Notes: generated by a model not told the origin, from the sequence alone. A stretch of 64,000 nt of DNA from Watersipora subatra (GCF_963576615.1 NC_088711.1:57330248-57394247), one strand, 5' to 3'; positions 1 to 10,581 are shown, counted from the first letter of the stretch. Translations and numbers: made by a program.

Positions 1-75
1 GCTACCCAGCTCACTACCACCTGTACCCTTCGCTTGCTTTGCAGATTTTTAGAATTATTGTGGCGTACACTTATT
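1..75 (-). repeat. SINE-like fragment cut by window start
   Basis: The stretch with the words CACTACCACCTG and AATTATTG resembles the middle of the SINE-like copy at 48816-49030, which has CACTACCACCTGCACC followed by AATAATTGTACACATACTT. The tRNA-like reading is on the minus strand. The copy is truncated by the window edge, so its full extent is unknown. Confidence 0.45.
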
Positions 76-93
76 CTCTGGACTGTATTGGCA

Positions 94-194
94 CACCTAA
101 TGACCTCTCGCGGCACATGAGCCAGCCAGGGTACTAGTTCATATAATATGAATAACATTATATAAATGTTATAATTATCATTTTAGTATTTTTA
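94..194. repeat. left arm of a fold-back repeat (pairs with 1520-1620)
   Basis: About 100 bases, from CACCTAATGACCTCTCGCGG through the ATAATATGAATAACATTATA region to TTTTAGTATTTTT, reappear almost unchanged as the reverse complement at 1520-1620. The arms enclose about 1.3 kb. No target duplication could be fixed, so it is called only an inverted repeat. Confidence 0.8.
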
Positions 195-1037
195 CTCCGG
201 TCTCTACCAGAAATTATGGTTAAAAAACCGAACCATAGGTCGACAGCTTCTAAAGATAGTCGAACAAGCTATTACTAATATTGATGCTGTTACTACGTCG
301 AGTTTTCAAGCTTCTAAGGCTGCCTGTAGTCTTTGAAAACCCTCACCAGAAGTGGTGTCTGTATTAGTCTCAATACAATGGTGAAGGTGCTTAAGGAATT
401 CTAGATGAAGTGTCTTGAAGAGGTCGGCTGCACGTCCTTGCATGGCTCTGCCAAGTCTTTCAATCATGTCATCCACTTCAAGCACTTTGGAATGCTTTTG
501 TACTATTTTTTAAAATACACTGTGTTTCTACTAATTCTTTCAAACCAATTAAAATTCAATGAAAGAATTAAAATTTTGGTATGTTTTTTGGTAAAAAATG
601 GGGTTCGATATGCTTAAATCTGGGAATACTCACTTCTGCGAGCTTTTTGTATGTAACACCTTTGCCGCGGTAGTTAGAATGAGCAGGTACATTGCACCTA
701 GAAGGATATTTAGCCTGTGGTTCTATGATGTACTTAAAAGCTATGTTGAGAGGCCGCCAGATGTGACTAGTGTTATGTAACTAAACAATGTTTACCTGTT
801 TAAGTTTGAGGATTGTCTACACGTGAGGCTAATTGAGCTGCTGTCCTTGACACAAAAGTAAGTAACATTATATCTACTAGAAATTCCCCTGTCATACAGC
901 CCACAACCAAAGTGATATTGGAAAAAAGAAAGGGTACTGATGGTTGAGAAATGCAATATAGTCAAATGGCACTGCAGCGCAATAGGATAACTGCAATGGT
1001 AGCTGTAATGTACTGGGTGTGGGTGTTATTATATACA
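195..1037. other. non-coding spacer inside the fold-back repeat
   Basis: Only short ORFs of 60-99 codons without recognisable domains occur here, and they look like chance frames in AT-rich DNA. No splice-flanked exon or RNA gene was seen. Confidence 0.55.
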
Positions 1038-1240
1038 ACAAACAGCAATAATGAAAGGAAAAGATTATATGTTTATATTTTCCCCCTCTGATAGGAGAAA
1101 TGCAAGATTGGCCAATATTACAAGTAAAATGCATTGATATTATTAGAACAACCAATATTATTAATATAGTAATAATAGAAAACCAATGCACAATTTTGTT
1201 TACATTTCAAAACGTCATAGCTAACAATATCAAGAAGTTG
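1038..1240. repeat. direct duplication, copy A
   Basis: The segment running from ACAAACAGCAATAATGAAAG to TATCAAGAAGTTG is repeated in the same orientation at 1292-1503, offset by about 254 bases, with few substitutions and a small insertion in copy B. Both copies lie inside the fold-back repeat. Confidence 0.85.
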
Positions 1241-1291
1241 TGATATTTATATAGATTTTTAGAAAATCTATTTAAAAAGTGTTTGGTCATG

Positions 1292-1503
1292 ACAAACAGC
1301 AATAATGAAAGGAAAAGATTATATGTTTATATCTCTCCCCCTGCAATAAGAAAAATGCAATATTGGCCATTATTAGAAGTAAAATGCACTGATATTATTA
1401 GAATAACCAATATTATTAATATAGCAATACAGTAATAATAGAAAACCAATGCACAATTTTGTTTACATTTCAAAACGTCATAGCTAACAATATCAAGAAG
1501 TTG
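1292..1503. repeat. direct duplication, copy B
   Basis: Second copy of the segment at 1038-1240. It is about nine bases longer because of an extra AATACAG-like insertion near 1424. The short linker between copies (TATTTATATAGA...AAAATCTATTTAA) also reappears after the right arm near 1622-1660, so the duplicated block is larger than the copies alone. Confidence 0.85.
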
Positions 1504-1519
1504 ATAAAGAATATTTATC

Positions 1520-1620
1520 AAAAAATACTAAAATGATAATTATAACATTTGTATAATGTTATTCATATTATATGAGCTAGTACCCTGGCTGGCTCACGTG
1601 CCGCGAGAGGTCATTAGGTG
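1520..1620. repeat. right arm of the fold-back repeat
   Basis: Reverse complement of 94-194 with only a handful of differences. It ends in CGCGAGAGGTCATTAGGTG. Confidence 0.8.
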
Positions 1621-1989
1621 CTATTTATATAGATGTTTAGAAAATCTATTTAACAAAACTATTTACAAAAAATAATAACAGTAACATATTACCCCTCATC
1701 GATGTTGTTAGTGTGACTATTACTTCAATAGTCATCCAAACTTATAATTAAATATTGTAATAATCTCATAAGAATCGTTAGAAAAAAATATCATCGTCAT
1801 TTCCTTTACTTTCACTGCTTTGGACATCAGTTAAAATACCAAAGTACTCAAAAGTTTTCAAAATGTCAGTAACTTTGAAATCGGCAAAAAAGAAACGATT
1901 TCTGTACTTCTACGTTAATTACAGAAACTTTCGGCAATTCGACAATGCTATAGACTGGTGAAATGTGCACGTTATTTATTTGCGAAATG

Positions 1990-2132
1990 CGCACGACTTA
2001 ATGGTTCTATTCTCTGGCGCTCGGCGTTTCGTTTGCCGGTCTTAACTTTTATTGAACCAAGCTTTTCAAGCGTTTTGTGACGATTTTCGGTCAAACTAAT
2101 CTGTCTATTTGTGTATAATCCGATAAGATGGG
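1990..2132 (+). promoter_or_regulatory. possible promoter and minimal first exon (ATG-G then donor)
   Basis: A locally CpG-richer stretch (GGCGCTCGGCGTTTCGTTTGC) is followed by AAGATGGGTAAGTTT near 2126-2140. An ATG is thus followed after one more base by a consensus 5' splice site, GTAAGT. Genes whose first coding exon is just the start codon plus a base do exist, but no matching downstream exon was found in this window, so this is a weak suggestion. Confidence 0.2.
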
Positions 2133-2663
2133 TAAGTTTTAAGAGACTGTCGACAATTTACAAAGACTTGGTAACATATTTAAATAGGCTTATATGTGTT
2201 TTGTATCATTATTATACTTTAACGACTCTACAGAACGATGGTTAAATTTGTTGATGAGATTTCGAGACAAGGGTTTGCGACGTTGTTGGTGAATAATTTC
2301 CGTAAGTTGTGTGCACATGCATTTATCATAAAAACTCTCAAACTTCGCTCCCGCTCGTTTGGCCGTGGGATAAATTGACGCTGCGCCAGTAAAAATCAAC
2401 AATTGATAAAATCACTGTAAGGTGGATGATCTTGAGTAAACATCGTTTTTGGTCGATATCAGGCCCTAACATATCAAACCAAAACGTTGTAAAAAATTAA
2501 TAATACTTTTGAGTAATGTACTGTACCTGTTAGATGTTTCAACTAACGAACTGTTTTTAATAAATGACCAGCAGTGGGCCCAGCAATGCCAAGAATTTTT
2601 GTCATTTTTAATCAGATAGCCAGCAGGTGGGTGTTTAAAAGGCTGGTTCTTAGAAAACAGAAT

Positions 2664-3200
2664 CCACGTGCACGCACATACAAAGGCATGCACACACACA
2701 TACACACACTTACGCGCACACATGCACGCACTCGCGTGCACACATGCATGCACATACAAAGGCACGCACATGCAAAGGCTTACACACACATACATGCCCA
2801 CACATGCACGCACTCGTGTGCACACATGCATGCACCCGCCCACACACTCACTCATGCATGCACACACACACATACGCGTGCACACACACTCACACGCAGA
2901 CACGCACGCACACCCGTGCACACACACAGACACACATGCAGGTACACACGCATGCACACACACATATGTACACACACATATGTACACACACATACGTACG
3001 CACACACACTCATGTACACACATGCATTCACACATTAGCACACACAAATACGCACACATGCATGCACACACACATGCACACGCACACACACATGCTTGGA
3101 CACACACACATATATACACACACATGCACAGGCATGCACATGCACACACACGCATACACACACGCACACAAACACACACACCTGCCGCACACATGTGCGC
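2664..3200. repeat. CA-rich satellite (ACAC/GCAC/TGCA words)
   Basis: About 540 bases of degenerate alternating CA with interspersed GCATGCACAC, TACACAC and ACGCAC words. All three plus frames and two minus frames stay open for long stretches (His/Thr-rich on plus, Cys/Val-rich on minus), which is a by-product of the repeat and not coding evidence. Alternating purine-pyrimidine runs of this kind can adopt Z-DNA. Confidence 0.95.
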
Positions 3201-3769
3201 AAACAATGACAAAGTGGGATTTATTAATATACATGTAGATAAACCTGAAAAAGAAAAAAATTACACTGTACATTCTCGCAATTCCACAATATAGTAAACC
3301 AAGCTCTACACGATTCTTGCGTGGCACTACAATTATTATTGAGCCGTTAGCAAACTCTTAGGTTTAAACCTCATAGAGTCGGTCGGAAAAGATTGATTTT
3401 GTAAAGTACGATGAACCAAATGACCAGTATATTAGCTTTCCAATTTAGCAAGATCGGCATTTTACAAATCCGTTTACTTTTATCCATGAACACATTGATA
3501 CAGGGTAAATTAATGTGTATCGATATCACTAGTGTACTAATCATTTGGTTACCTTGAAAGGCAAGTTCAAATTCAGAAGCTTAAAGACAAAGCCATTTCA
3601 GAGTTTGTTTAATAGATGAAAATTTAATACTAACACATTGATTGAACAAATAACATCGTATACAAGTTGTTATGCAATGTAACTGATAGTCTACTGTACA
3701 GGTGTATTTATATGGCTGATAGCATCATAAAAGTTTAGTGGTGTACTTAAAATCTAGCTACACGGGTTA
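3201..3769. other. non-coding, no feature seen
   Basis: AT-rich sequence without an ORF of interest or a recognised repeat. Confidence 0.5.
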
Positions 3770-3821
3770 TATCTTAGAGCCCTGGTATTTTAGGGCAATG
3801 TTGTTTCAGAACATCAATCTT
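3770..3821. repeat. degenerate tandem array, left part
   Basis: Words such as CTGGTATTTTAGGGCAATG and TTGTTTCAGAACATC match the array that resumes at 4304 on the other side of a MITE. Units are about 17 bases and heavily diverged. Confidence 0.55.
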
Positions 3822-3825
3822 TTAA

Positions 3826-4299
3826 GGCTGGTTCACACTATATCGACATATGTCGGCATTTTCCTTTTGGTGTTAATCGTCGATTATGTGAACCGTGATT
3901 TGATGGCATCGATGAAGCATCGCGGACACATTTGCAGCTACAGCGGAAATTTGCACATTTCGCGGAAAGTTTGCAGCTATCAAACTTTCCCAATTCTTCG
4001 CCCAGCTTCGCCGACCGCCTTTCAAATGTGAAGCATTTCGGCGATGGTAATTCGCTGTCCCAGATGGCGTGATTTATTCTTATCCATTTATGCTAGACGC
4101 TGCGGGACTAGTTTTTTATTCCAGTCCTCAAAACCAAAAAGGTTTTTTCGCGAAAATTTAAAAAGAAAAACGAAAACACTGCGTTACGAAGTATTTCCTG
4201 ATGCAAACGCCGGTGGGTTTGTGAACATTGTAATCAGCGACGATCATCGGAGTATTTTGGCATCAAGGCAGAGACACGGCGATATAGTGTGAACCAGCC
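3826..4299. mobile_element. 474-bp MITE, TIR GGCTGGTTCACACTATATCG, TTAA at both ends
   Basis: The element begins GGCTGGTTCACACTATATCG and ends with its exact reverse complement. TTAA stands directly outside both ends (3822-3825 and 4300-4303). A TTAA duplication suggests a piggyBac- or Kolobok-type mechanism; TTA/TAA with a PIF/Harbinger enzyme is an alternative reading. There is no transposase, so it is non-autonomous. Related copies lie at 20001-21870 and 51375-51822. It interrupts the tandem array at 3770-4520. Confidence 0.85.
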
Positions 4300-4303
4300 T
4301 TAA

Positions 4304-4520
4304 GTGTATCGATATTCTAGAGCACGTTGTTTTAGGGCACTGCTGTTTTTAAAAACCAAGGTTTTAGGGTACCAGTGTAAGGCATTGGTGTTTTAGGTCA
4401 CTCGTGTTTCAAAACATCGATGTTTCAGATTACCAATGTTGTAGGGCACTGCTATACAAGAGCACTGCTGTTTTTGGGCAGTGTTGTTTCAGAACATTAG
4501 AATACCAGCGTGTAGGACAT
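4304..4520. repeat. degenerate tandem array, right part
   Basis: Diverged units of about 17 bases built on TTTTAGGGCACTGCTG and ACCAGTGT continue the array seen before the MITE at 3826. Confidence 0.6.
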
Positions 4521-5349
4521 CATGTACATCAAGAAGTATCATGCCAATATACTAGTGGTTACACTAGCACAACGTGCATACCCGACATTTCGCTGATACT
4601 TTATGAGAAATTGTTCTTTTTAATAATGCCAGCGCTAGTTATGTACTGGCTAGTTACGTTAAAAGGAGGCTTTTAATTATCCTTTTTACTGTTTTCAGCA
4701 GATTTATTGCCATTGCGAGGTTTTTTATTTCAGTAATGATAAAGTGCAAAAGGTGTGCTCACTGCTAATAGAGTTAACTGAAGCTGCCACCAAAAAGCAA
4801 AATGTCTCAACCGAACACCACAGTGAAACACCAACAGAAGCTTCGACTTTGCCACTTTTCATGACCAATATTTGATCAGTCTTCTGAAAAATCGATTTTG
4901 TCAAATGTTGCGTTGATCCAGAATACTTAACAAGGTTGATGTTTCTTCATTCATTGCATGATTTCTCATTTGGTGCATTGACGAGGGTCGAATATATAAC
5001 TGTAGTAGTCATGCTAATTAGATGTCAAGGTCGATAGCAGCATTGGGCGACTCCACCCTTTGCGTCTACAAGTTTTCAGCCATATTTATTGTTGTGCGAT
5101 GTTATGATTGCCTTTTAGGACCATTCGATCATTTTTCCACAACTGATATTTATCTAGAAGCAATATTTTCTTGGCAGAGTCGATCGTTCGACTTGCATCA
5201 ATCTAATTGTGTTAATCCAATTTTTGCAGATCTGGTGAAGTAGCATTCTTTGGTTATATTTTTATCGATCTTCTAGTGTAACAACCTTTGGTCGAACACA
5301 TGTGCGTGATAAACTGCGGCACATTGACACCTGCCCAGCCTCAGCATCA
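4521..5349. other. non-coding, no feature seen
   Basis: Only chance-length ORFs. No repeat shared with the rest of the window was noticed. Confidence 0.5.
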
Positions 5350-5673
5350 GTACAAACCATAGAGTTATCTCCCCCTAGAGTGATAACTGTGCATTCAACA
5401 ACACGAGCGTTTCCGGTGCCAACAAGGAGCGTTTAGGCCACGCCCCTTTTTTGTGCTAGTCAATCGTAGTGATCGACAGAACAATAGCGTTAGCCATGAG
5501 AATGATCATGAATTTCCACTTAAGACAGTAATTATTGCTCATATTAAAGAAATGATGATTATAGTTTATTGCTCTAATATATGCTTATTATTTAAAGCAA
5601 TTCAATACCTACATGCATTGCAAAGGCACTGAATAGATGGTGTTAGGTAAGTGAGTTAATGCAATCAGTTACT

Positions 5674-5718
5674 CCAATGATATACAGCCCCCACACATGA
5701 GGGGCTGTATATCATTGG
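5674..5718. repeat. perfect hairpin inserted in the left TIR
   Basis: Eighteen bases (CCAATGATATACAGCCCC), a nine-base loop and the exact reverse complement. The right TIR reads straight from GTTACTC into ATAGATAAG, whereas the left TIR has the hairpin plus a second GTTATTC-like word there. The hairpin is therefore an insertion relative to its partner arm. Confidence 0.85.
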
Positions 5719-5914
5719 TTATTCATAGATAAGATAGATAGTCATACTGGGGTTGTATTACATTGGTGTGATGGGAAGCTAATCGACTGCCATCGACTGA
5801 AAGTATTGACATTGTATGGTGATAGAGTGATTCATTGACACCTCAGTTCACAAACAGCCCTTGCATGTAATATTAGATTTCAATACATATCAATCAAATA
5901 CATAGACTAGCTTG

Positions 5915-5952
5915 AAGCAAAGATGTCCACTAGTTAGTGGACATCTTTGCTT
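5915..5952. repeat. perfect palindrome, 18-bp arms, 2-nt centre
   Basis: AAGCAAAGATGTCCACTA is followed by GT and then its exact reverse complement. It lies just inside the inner end of the left TIR of the 5358-7727 element. Confidence 0.9.
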
Positions 5953-5959
5953 AATGTAA

Positions 5960-6856
5960 GCAAGCAAAAAGTTTGAAAGTTAGAGTGGCAAATGTTGTTA
6001 TATGTTAGATAAAAATAAATTATACTTAATTATACTAAATTATAATTATTTAAAAATAAAATAGACTTTTTATTACTTTATTTATTAAATAAAGCAAGAA
6101 AAAAGTAGTTGTGAATTACTTTATTTATTAAATAAAGTAATAAAAATTAGCTATGATTACAATAATTTTTTATTGTAATCATAGCTAAACAGATTATATT
6201 TAGCACTACTTGCTAATTATTTTACATTTAAACACATTTGCAGTTTCATTTTTCTTCTTAATTCATTTTAACAAAAAACTTCTTTCATGATATGAAGTTT
6301 AAAAATTGTAGTTGTTTGAAAAAGCTTGAAAACATTTACAGTTGTTTTTATTTTCTCTCTTCTCTTCATTTATTTCAATTACACAAAACACTTTTCATAA
6401 TATGTAGTTTGAAAGTTAAAGTGGTAAATTTTGTTATATGTTAAATAAAAATAAATTATACTTAATTCTACTAACTATAATTTTATAAAAATAAAATTGA
6501 CTTTTTTATTACCTAATTTATTAAATAATTTTTCATTGTAATCATAGCTAAACAGATTATATTTACCCATTACTTGCTAATTATTTTACATTTAAACACA
6601 TTTACAGTTTTATTTTTTTTCCTAATTTATTTCAACAAAACACTTCTTTCATGATCTGAAATTTAAAAGTTGTAGTTGTTTGAAAAAGCTTGCAAACCTT
6701 TAGAGTTGTTTTCTTTTTCCTCTTAATTCATTTAAACTGCTTAAAAATATTTTCTCATGATATGAAGTTTAAAAGTTAGAATAGTAAATGTTATATAAAA
6801 ATAAATTTTCTGTCCAAATACTTTTTTATTACTCGGGCAACACTGGGTAGTACAGC
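5960..6856 (+). repeat. dispersed repeat ending in CGGGCAACACTGGGTAG
   Basis: Two or three diverged rounds of the same modules (GAAAGTTAGAGTGGCAAATG; ATTGTAATCATAGCTAAACA; TTTCATGATATGAAGTTTAA) end in TTACTCGGGCAACACTGGGT. The same modules and end occur at 54705-55063 (plus) and 14361-14515 (minus). It sits between the TIRs of the hAT-like element, as an insertion or captured filler. No coding capacity was seen and the class is unknown. Confidence 0.75.
6147..6188. repeat. perfect hairpin, 18-bp arms, 6-nt loop
   Basis: TTAGCTATGATTACAATA, then ATTTTT, then the exact reverse complement. A second palindrome, ATTACTTTATTTA-T-TAAATAAAGTAAT, ends just before it (about 6116-6142), giving two neighbouring palindromes. 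Confidence 0.85.
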
Positions 6857-7004
6857 TCATAGTTGATGGCAGTTGATTAGCTTCCCATCACACTAATGTA
6901 ATACAACCCCAGTATGACTATCTATCTTATCTATGAGTAACTGCTTGCATTACCTTCACTTTCACTCACTATCTATTCAGTGCCTTGGCAAGTCATGTAG
7001 GTAT

Positions 7005-7472
7005 CAGGGATTACGTGTATGTCACAATTTCCATTTTCATAATTCATTTCCATATTAATTCCATTTCCCTACTTCATTTCCATAGTATTTCCATTTCCAT
7101 ATTATTTCCATTTCCATAATTCATTTCCATATTATTTCCATTTCCATAAAAGTTCCGTAATTCATTTCCATATTAATTCCATTTCTATAATTCATTTCCA
7201 TACTATTTCCATTTCCATATTATTTCCATTTCCATAATTCATTTCCATATTAATTCCATTTCCATAATTCATTTCCATATTATTTCCATAACATTACCCT
7301 CCTTCATTTCCATATTATTTCCATTTCCATAGCATTTCCATAATTCATTTCCATATCATTTCCATACTTGTAAAATAAAATTTCCATATCTATTTCCCCT
7401 AAAATTATGGAAATATTTATGTTTATGGAAATGAAAAAGTAAACATTTCCATAATATGTTTAGCAATCCCTG
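7005..7472. mobile_element. 468-bp hAT-like MITE carrying a TTCCAT satellite, 8-bp TSD
   Basis: Starts CAGGGATTAC and ends GCAATCCCTG, short inverted ends of the CAGGG type common in hAT elements. The direct repeat GTAGGTAT stands at 6997-7004 and 7473-7480. Removing the element and one copy of the repeat restores the right TIR of the host element so that it again matches the left TIR (CAATACCTACATG). The interior, 7025-7440, is almost entirely a tandem array of ATTTCCAT / TTCATTTCCATA words. Confidence 0.92.
7025..7440. repeat. TTCCAT-based satellite inside the MITE
   Basis: Alternating words of ATTTCCAT, AATTCATTTCC and ATATTATTTCC with a period near 12-18 bases fill the body of the 7005-7472 element. 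At the right end the polarity flips to ATGGAAATATTTATG for a short stretch. Confidence 0.9.
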
Positions 7473-7735
7473 GTAGGTATTGAATTGCTTTAAATAATAA
7501 GCACATATTAGAGTAATAAACTATAATCATCATTTCTTTAATATGAGCATTAATTACTATCTCAACTGGAAATTCATGATCCTTGTTTAACCCTTCTCAT
7601 GGCTGATGTTATTGATCTAGTCAATCACTACGACTGACTAGCACAAAAAAGAGGCGTGGCCTAAACGCTCCTTGTTGACACCGGAAACGCTCGTGTAGTT
7701 ATCACTCTAGGGGGAGATAACTCTATGGTACAAAC

Positions 7736-9757
7736 TATCAGCTCCTTTTAATCAGTAGCAACCCTCTTACACTGAAGCAATATAGGAGCCATATTTAATC
7801 TGCTGTCAATTGGCAACCAGAAAATCAAATATAATGGTGGTAAGTATTGAGCGCCAGACTGTCATTTCCTGCAGTCATGCTGATGCGTTGCACAAATAAT
7901 CCTTTTGAAAGATCTACGGGAAACCAAAATCGATATACTTACTACTGTTTGGTTGTCTTTAGTGACTTTGCTCTCTCATCTAGTCGGCATTGTGCTACAG
8001 GCTGGTCCGTAACTTCACCGGTTTCCTATCGTTTAGACCATTTATACTAGACAAGCTATTGCCGCTGAAAATTGTCAAAAATATATTCCACATTTGCGTA
8101 TATCAAGTTAGAACTCTCGCTATAATTAATGGCATCACGGAAAATCTGAAAATGTGAAGCCGCAACCATAGTCAGAGCTACTGGTGAGCTGCAGACGAAC
8201 ATACCATGTGTGAGCGATACCTTGAAGATTGAGCATGTGTCTAGCTAGCTTGCTGCAAGCGCAGACTGTGTGTGTTTTTATGAACATTGTTGTCCAAACA
8301 ATGGCTCTGTAATCTTGACTAGACATATCTGAGTTGAATGACAAGAGAACTTCGCTGACTGGAGACATGACCAGTTGCAGAAAGCAATTTAACGTTGGAA
8401 GTCAATTCCCGTCACCACTAGTAGCCTTCTTTAGGAATTGAACCCCAAACTGTTGTCTGTATGTCAGGAGTTTTAAAGCACTAGGTCAAGGCTGCCCAAC
8501 ATATGAAAGTTGAAAGGTTTACCTGTACTTTTCAGTTTGTAATGCTTCACCTCAGGCGCAGTAAAAGACCAAGCTGACCGCTGACGTTCTAGTAAAAGGA
8601 GAGTAGTTCGAGTAGATCTATTAGAGTAGTTCTATTAGTGGTGGGGCTCTACATTTTTCTCATATTCACAAATTATGTTTTAGGGTCATGCTACCTGATA
8701 TGGACAGTTATGATCAGTGTCTAAATACCCTTAATGCTGAGGAGATATGTGTTATTTGATATTACTGCCTAAAATACTCAAATCTCTAGGCTGCCTGACC
8801 ATCAATTACATTCCAACATCCCTAGAAAATTCACTACACTTTATATCAAACACCAACACCTTGACAATTTACATTATAGAGCAGCGTTATGCAACAAGAG
8901 TTTTTTCTTTAAATAAACATAGTTTAATTTACTATTTTTTATTTTTTGTCTCATGGTCTAATTTGCTGTAAACGTCATTGGTCAATGATAATAGAGTTAT
9001 AAATAAACTTATTCTTCTCCTCAACAATAAACGATTCATGAACTAACATGACTAAACAAAGTATGGAGGGAGCCGAGTTTTGATTCATTTGAAAGGCAAC
9101 GCTGATTAATACTGTAGCCACAACTTGATGATCTATGAAAAGAGTTTAACAGAAGTTGGGAGTTCTCAAATTTGATAGTCTGCGTATAATCAGCTAATCA
9201 GATTGGAGCTGTGTTCGCTGGAGGTACTAGACAGATATACTATACAGCTCTATTATGATCAAATGTCAGGCTTTCCTATTATTACATCCAGCATCCTTAC
9301 AAAGGGTAGTGCGAAGTTATGAAACAAGCCTGCTGAAGCTCATATAATACATGAGAGGTAATAATTTTTATTACACCCAGAGGGTCTGGTATATTGTATT
9401 TCAGGTGTTCTGACATAAAAGTATAACTCTTTGCTATGTTTCCATGTTTCAGAGAGGCGGAGAGGCGGAGGGGGGAGGGGTAACTATATCAAAGATCCCG
9501 ATTCATCAATGCAAGAAAATGAGTAGGTCAAAGATTGGCCCACTGGAACAATTTAGATTCTTTGACTGATGTGCTGTATATATCAGTGTATTAAAGCTGT
9601 GCACTACAGACTATACAAAATCAATTCGTCCTAACACTATAAGAAACTCACATACTTGAGGCTTATGCCTAGGAAACGTGTGGATGGAATACATGTGTAA
9701 TGCTTCAATTTTAACCATTCCTTTCTCCCAATAATGGAAGAATTATGGTAGTTTTTT
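7736..9757. other. non-coding, no feature seen
   Basis: Short ORFs near 7847, 8135 and 8747 have no recognisable domain and no splice context. A purine-rich GGCGGAGGGGGGAGGGG run lies near 9460. Confidence 0.5.
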
Positions 9758-10300
9758 GGGTACATGGGGGTGCATGAGGGTACAAGGGTGCATGAGGGTA
9801 CACAAGGGTACATGAGCGTATACGAAGGTACACCAGTGTACATGAGGACACACAGTGGTGCACAAGTGTACATAAGCGCACACGAGGATACGTGAGGGTA
9901 CATGAGGGTACACGAGTTTTATGAGGGTACATGAGGATGCACGGGTATACAGGAGGGTACATGAAAGTACATGATGGTATGGGAGAATACATGAGGGCAC
10001 ACAAGGGTACATGAGGGCACACGAGGACACACGGAGATACAAGAGGGTACATGAGGGCACACAAAGGTACATAAGTATACGCGAGGATACATGGAGATAC
10101 ATGAAGGTATATGAGGGCACACAAGGGTACATGAAGGTACACGAGGATACACGTAGATAAATGAGGGTACACGAAGGTACATTAGGACACACAAAGGTAC
10201 ATGAGTATACACGAGAATACATGGAGATACACAAGGGTACATGAGGGTACACAAGGATTCACGTAGGTAAATGAAAGTACATGACGATATGGTACACGAC
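9758..10300. repeat. minisatellite with a 10-bp unit (GTACATGAGG)
   Basis: About 54 diverged copies of GTACATGAGG alternating with GCACACAAGG and ATACACGAGG. Because ten is not a multiple of three, all minus frames read the same Tyr/Pro/His/Val/Ser/Cys-rich pattern; these overlapping frames are artefacts. The period is close to one helical turn of DNA. Confidence 0.93.
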
Positions 10301-10581
10301 AACTCAGGCAGCATTGGTAATGAGTAAGAGTGTACCTACTGATATATTATTGAAAATTTTGCCATAAGATCCTTTTTAATAGTTAATGTTGGTAGGCTAC
10401 AATTTCAGCATAGCAAATGTCTTCGGTGAGGGCTAAAAATGTTTTTATTGGATTCAGCTGTAGATCCTCATTATAATCAATAGAGTCGTAACTTTAACAA
10501 TCGCATATTGCTAAAAGCTCCACATCCTGCATAACTCCGAGCTCATGGATTCGCATAGGCCTAAATGATTGCTTATTACTC

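Larger units (their letters stand above)
5358..7727. mobile_element. hAT-like non-autonomous element with long TIRs and 8-bp TSD
   Basis: The 2370-bp element begins CATAGAGTTATCTCCCCCTA and ends with the reverse complement; the first 31 bases of each end match perfectly. It is flanked by the direct repeat GTACAAAC at 5350-5357 and 7728-7735, an 8-bp target duplication as made by hAT transposases (P and Merlin elements also make about 8). The TIRs continue inward for roughly 450 bases. Each arm has been modified: the left by a 45-bp hairpin at 5674, the right by another MITE at 7005-7472. The centre holds a dispersed repeat rather than a transposase, so movement would need an enzyme from elsewhere. 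Confidence 0.9.

Noticed and set aside
2466..3327. Long overlapping ORFs (up to 248 codons) on both strands
   Set aside because: They are translations of the CA-rich satellite; His/Thr or Cys/Val repetition in several frames at once shows they are not genes.
4044..4292. ORF of 82 codons as a gene
   Set aside because: Lies wholly within a TIR-bounded MITE whose other copies do not keep the frame.
9637..10314. Four overlapping minus-strand ORFs of 88-169 codons
   Set aside because: All read the same 10-bp minisatellite in different frames.
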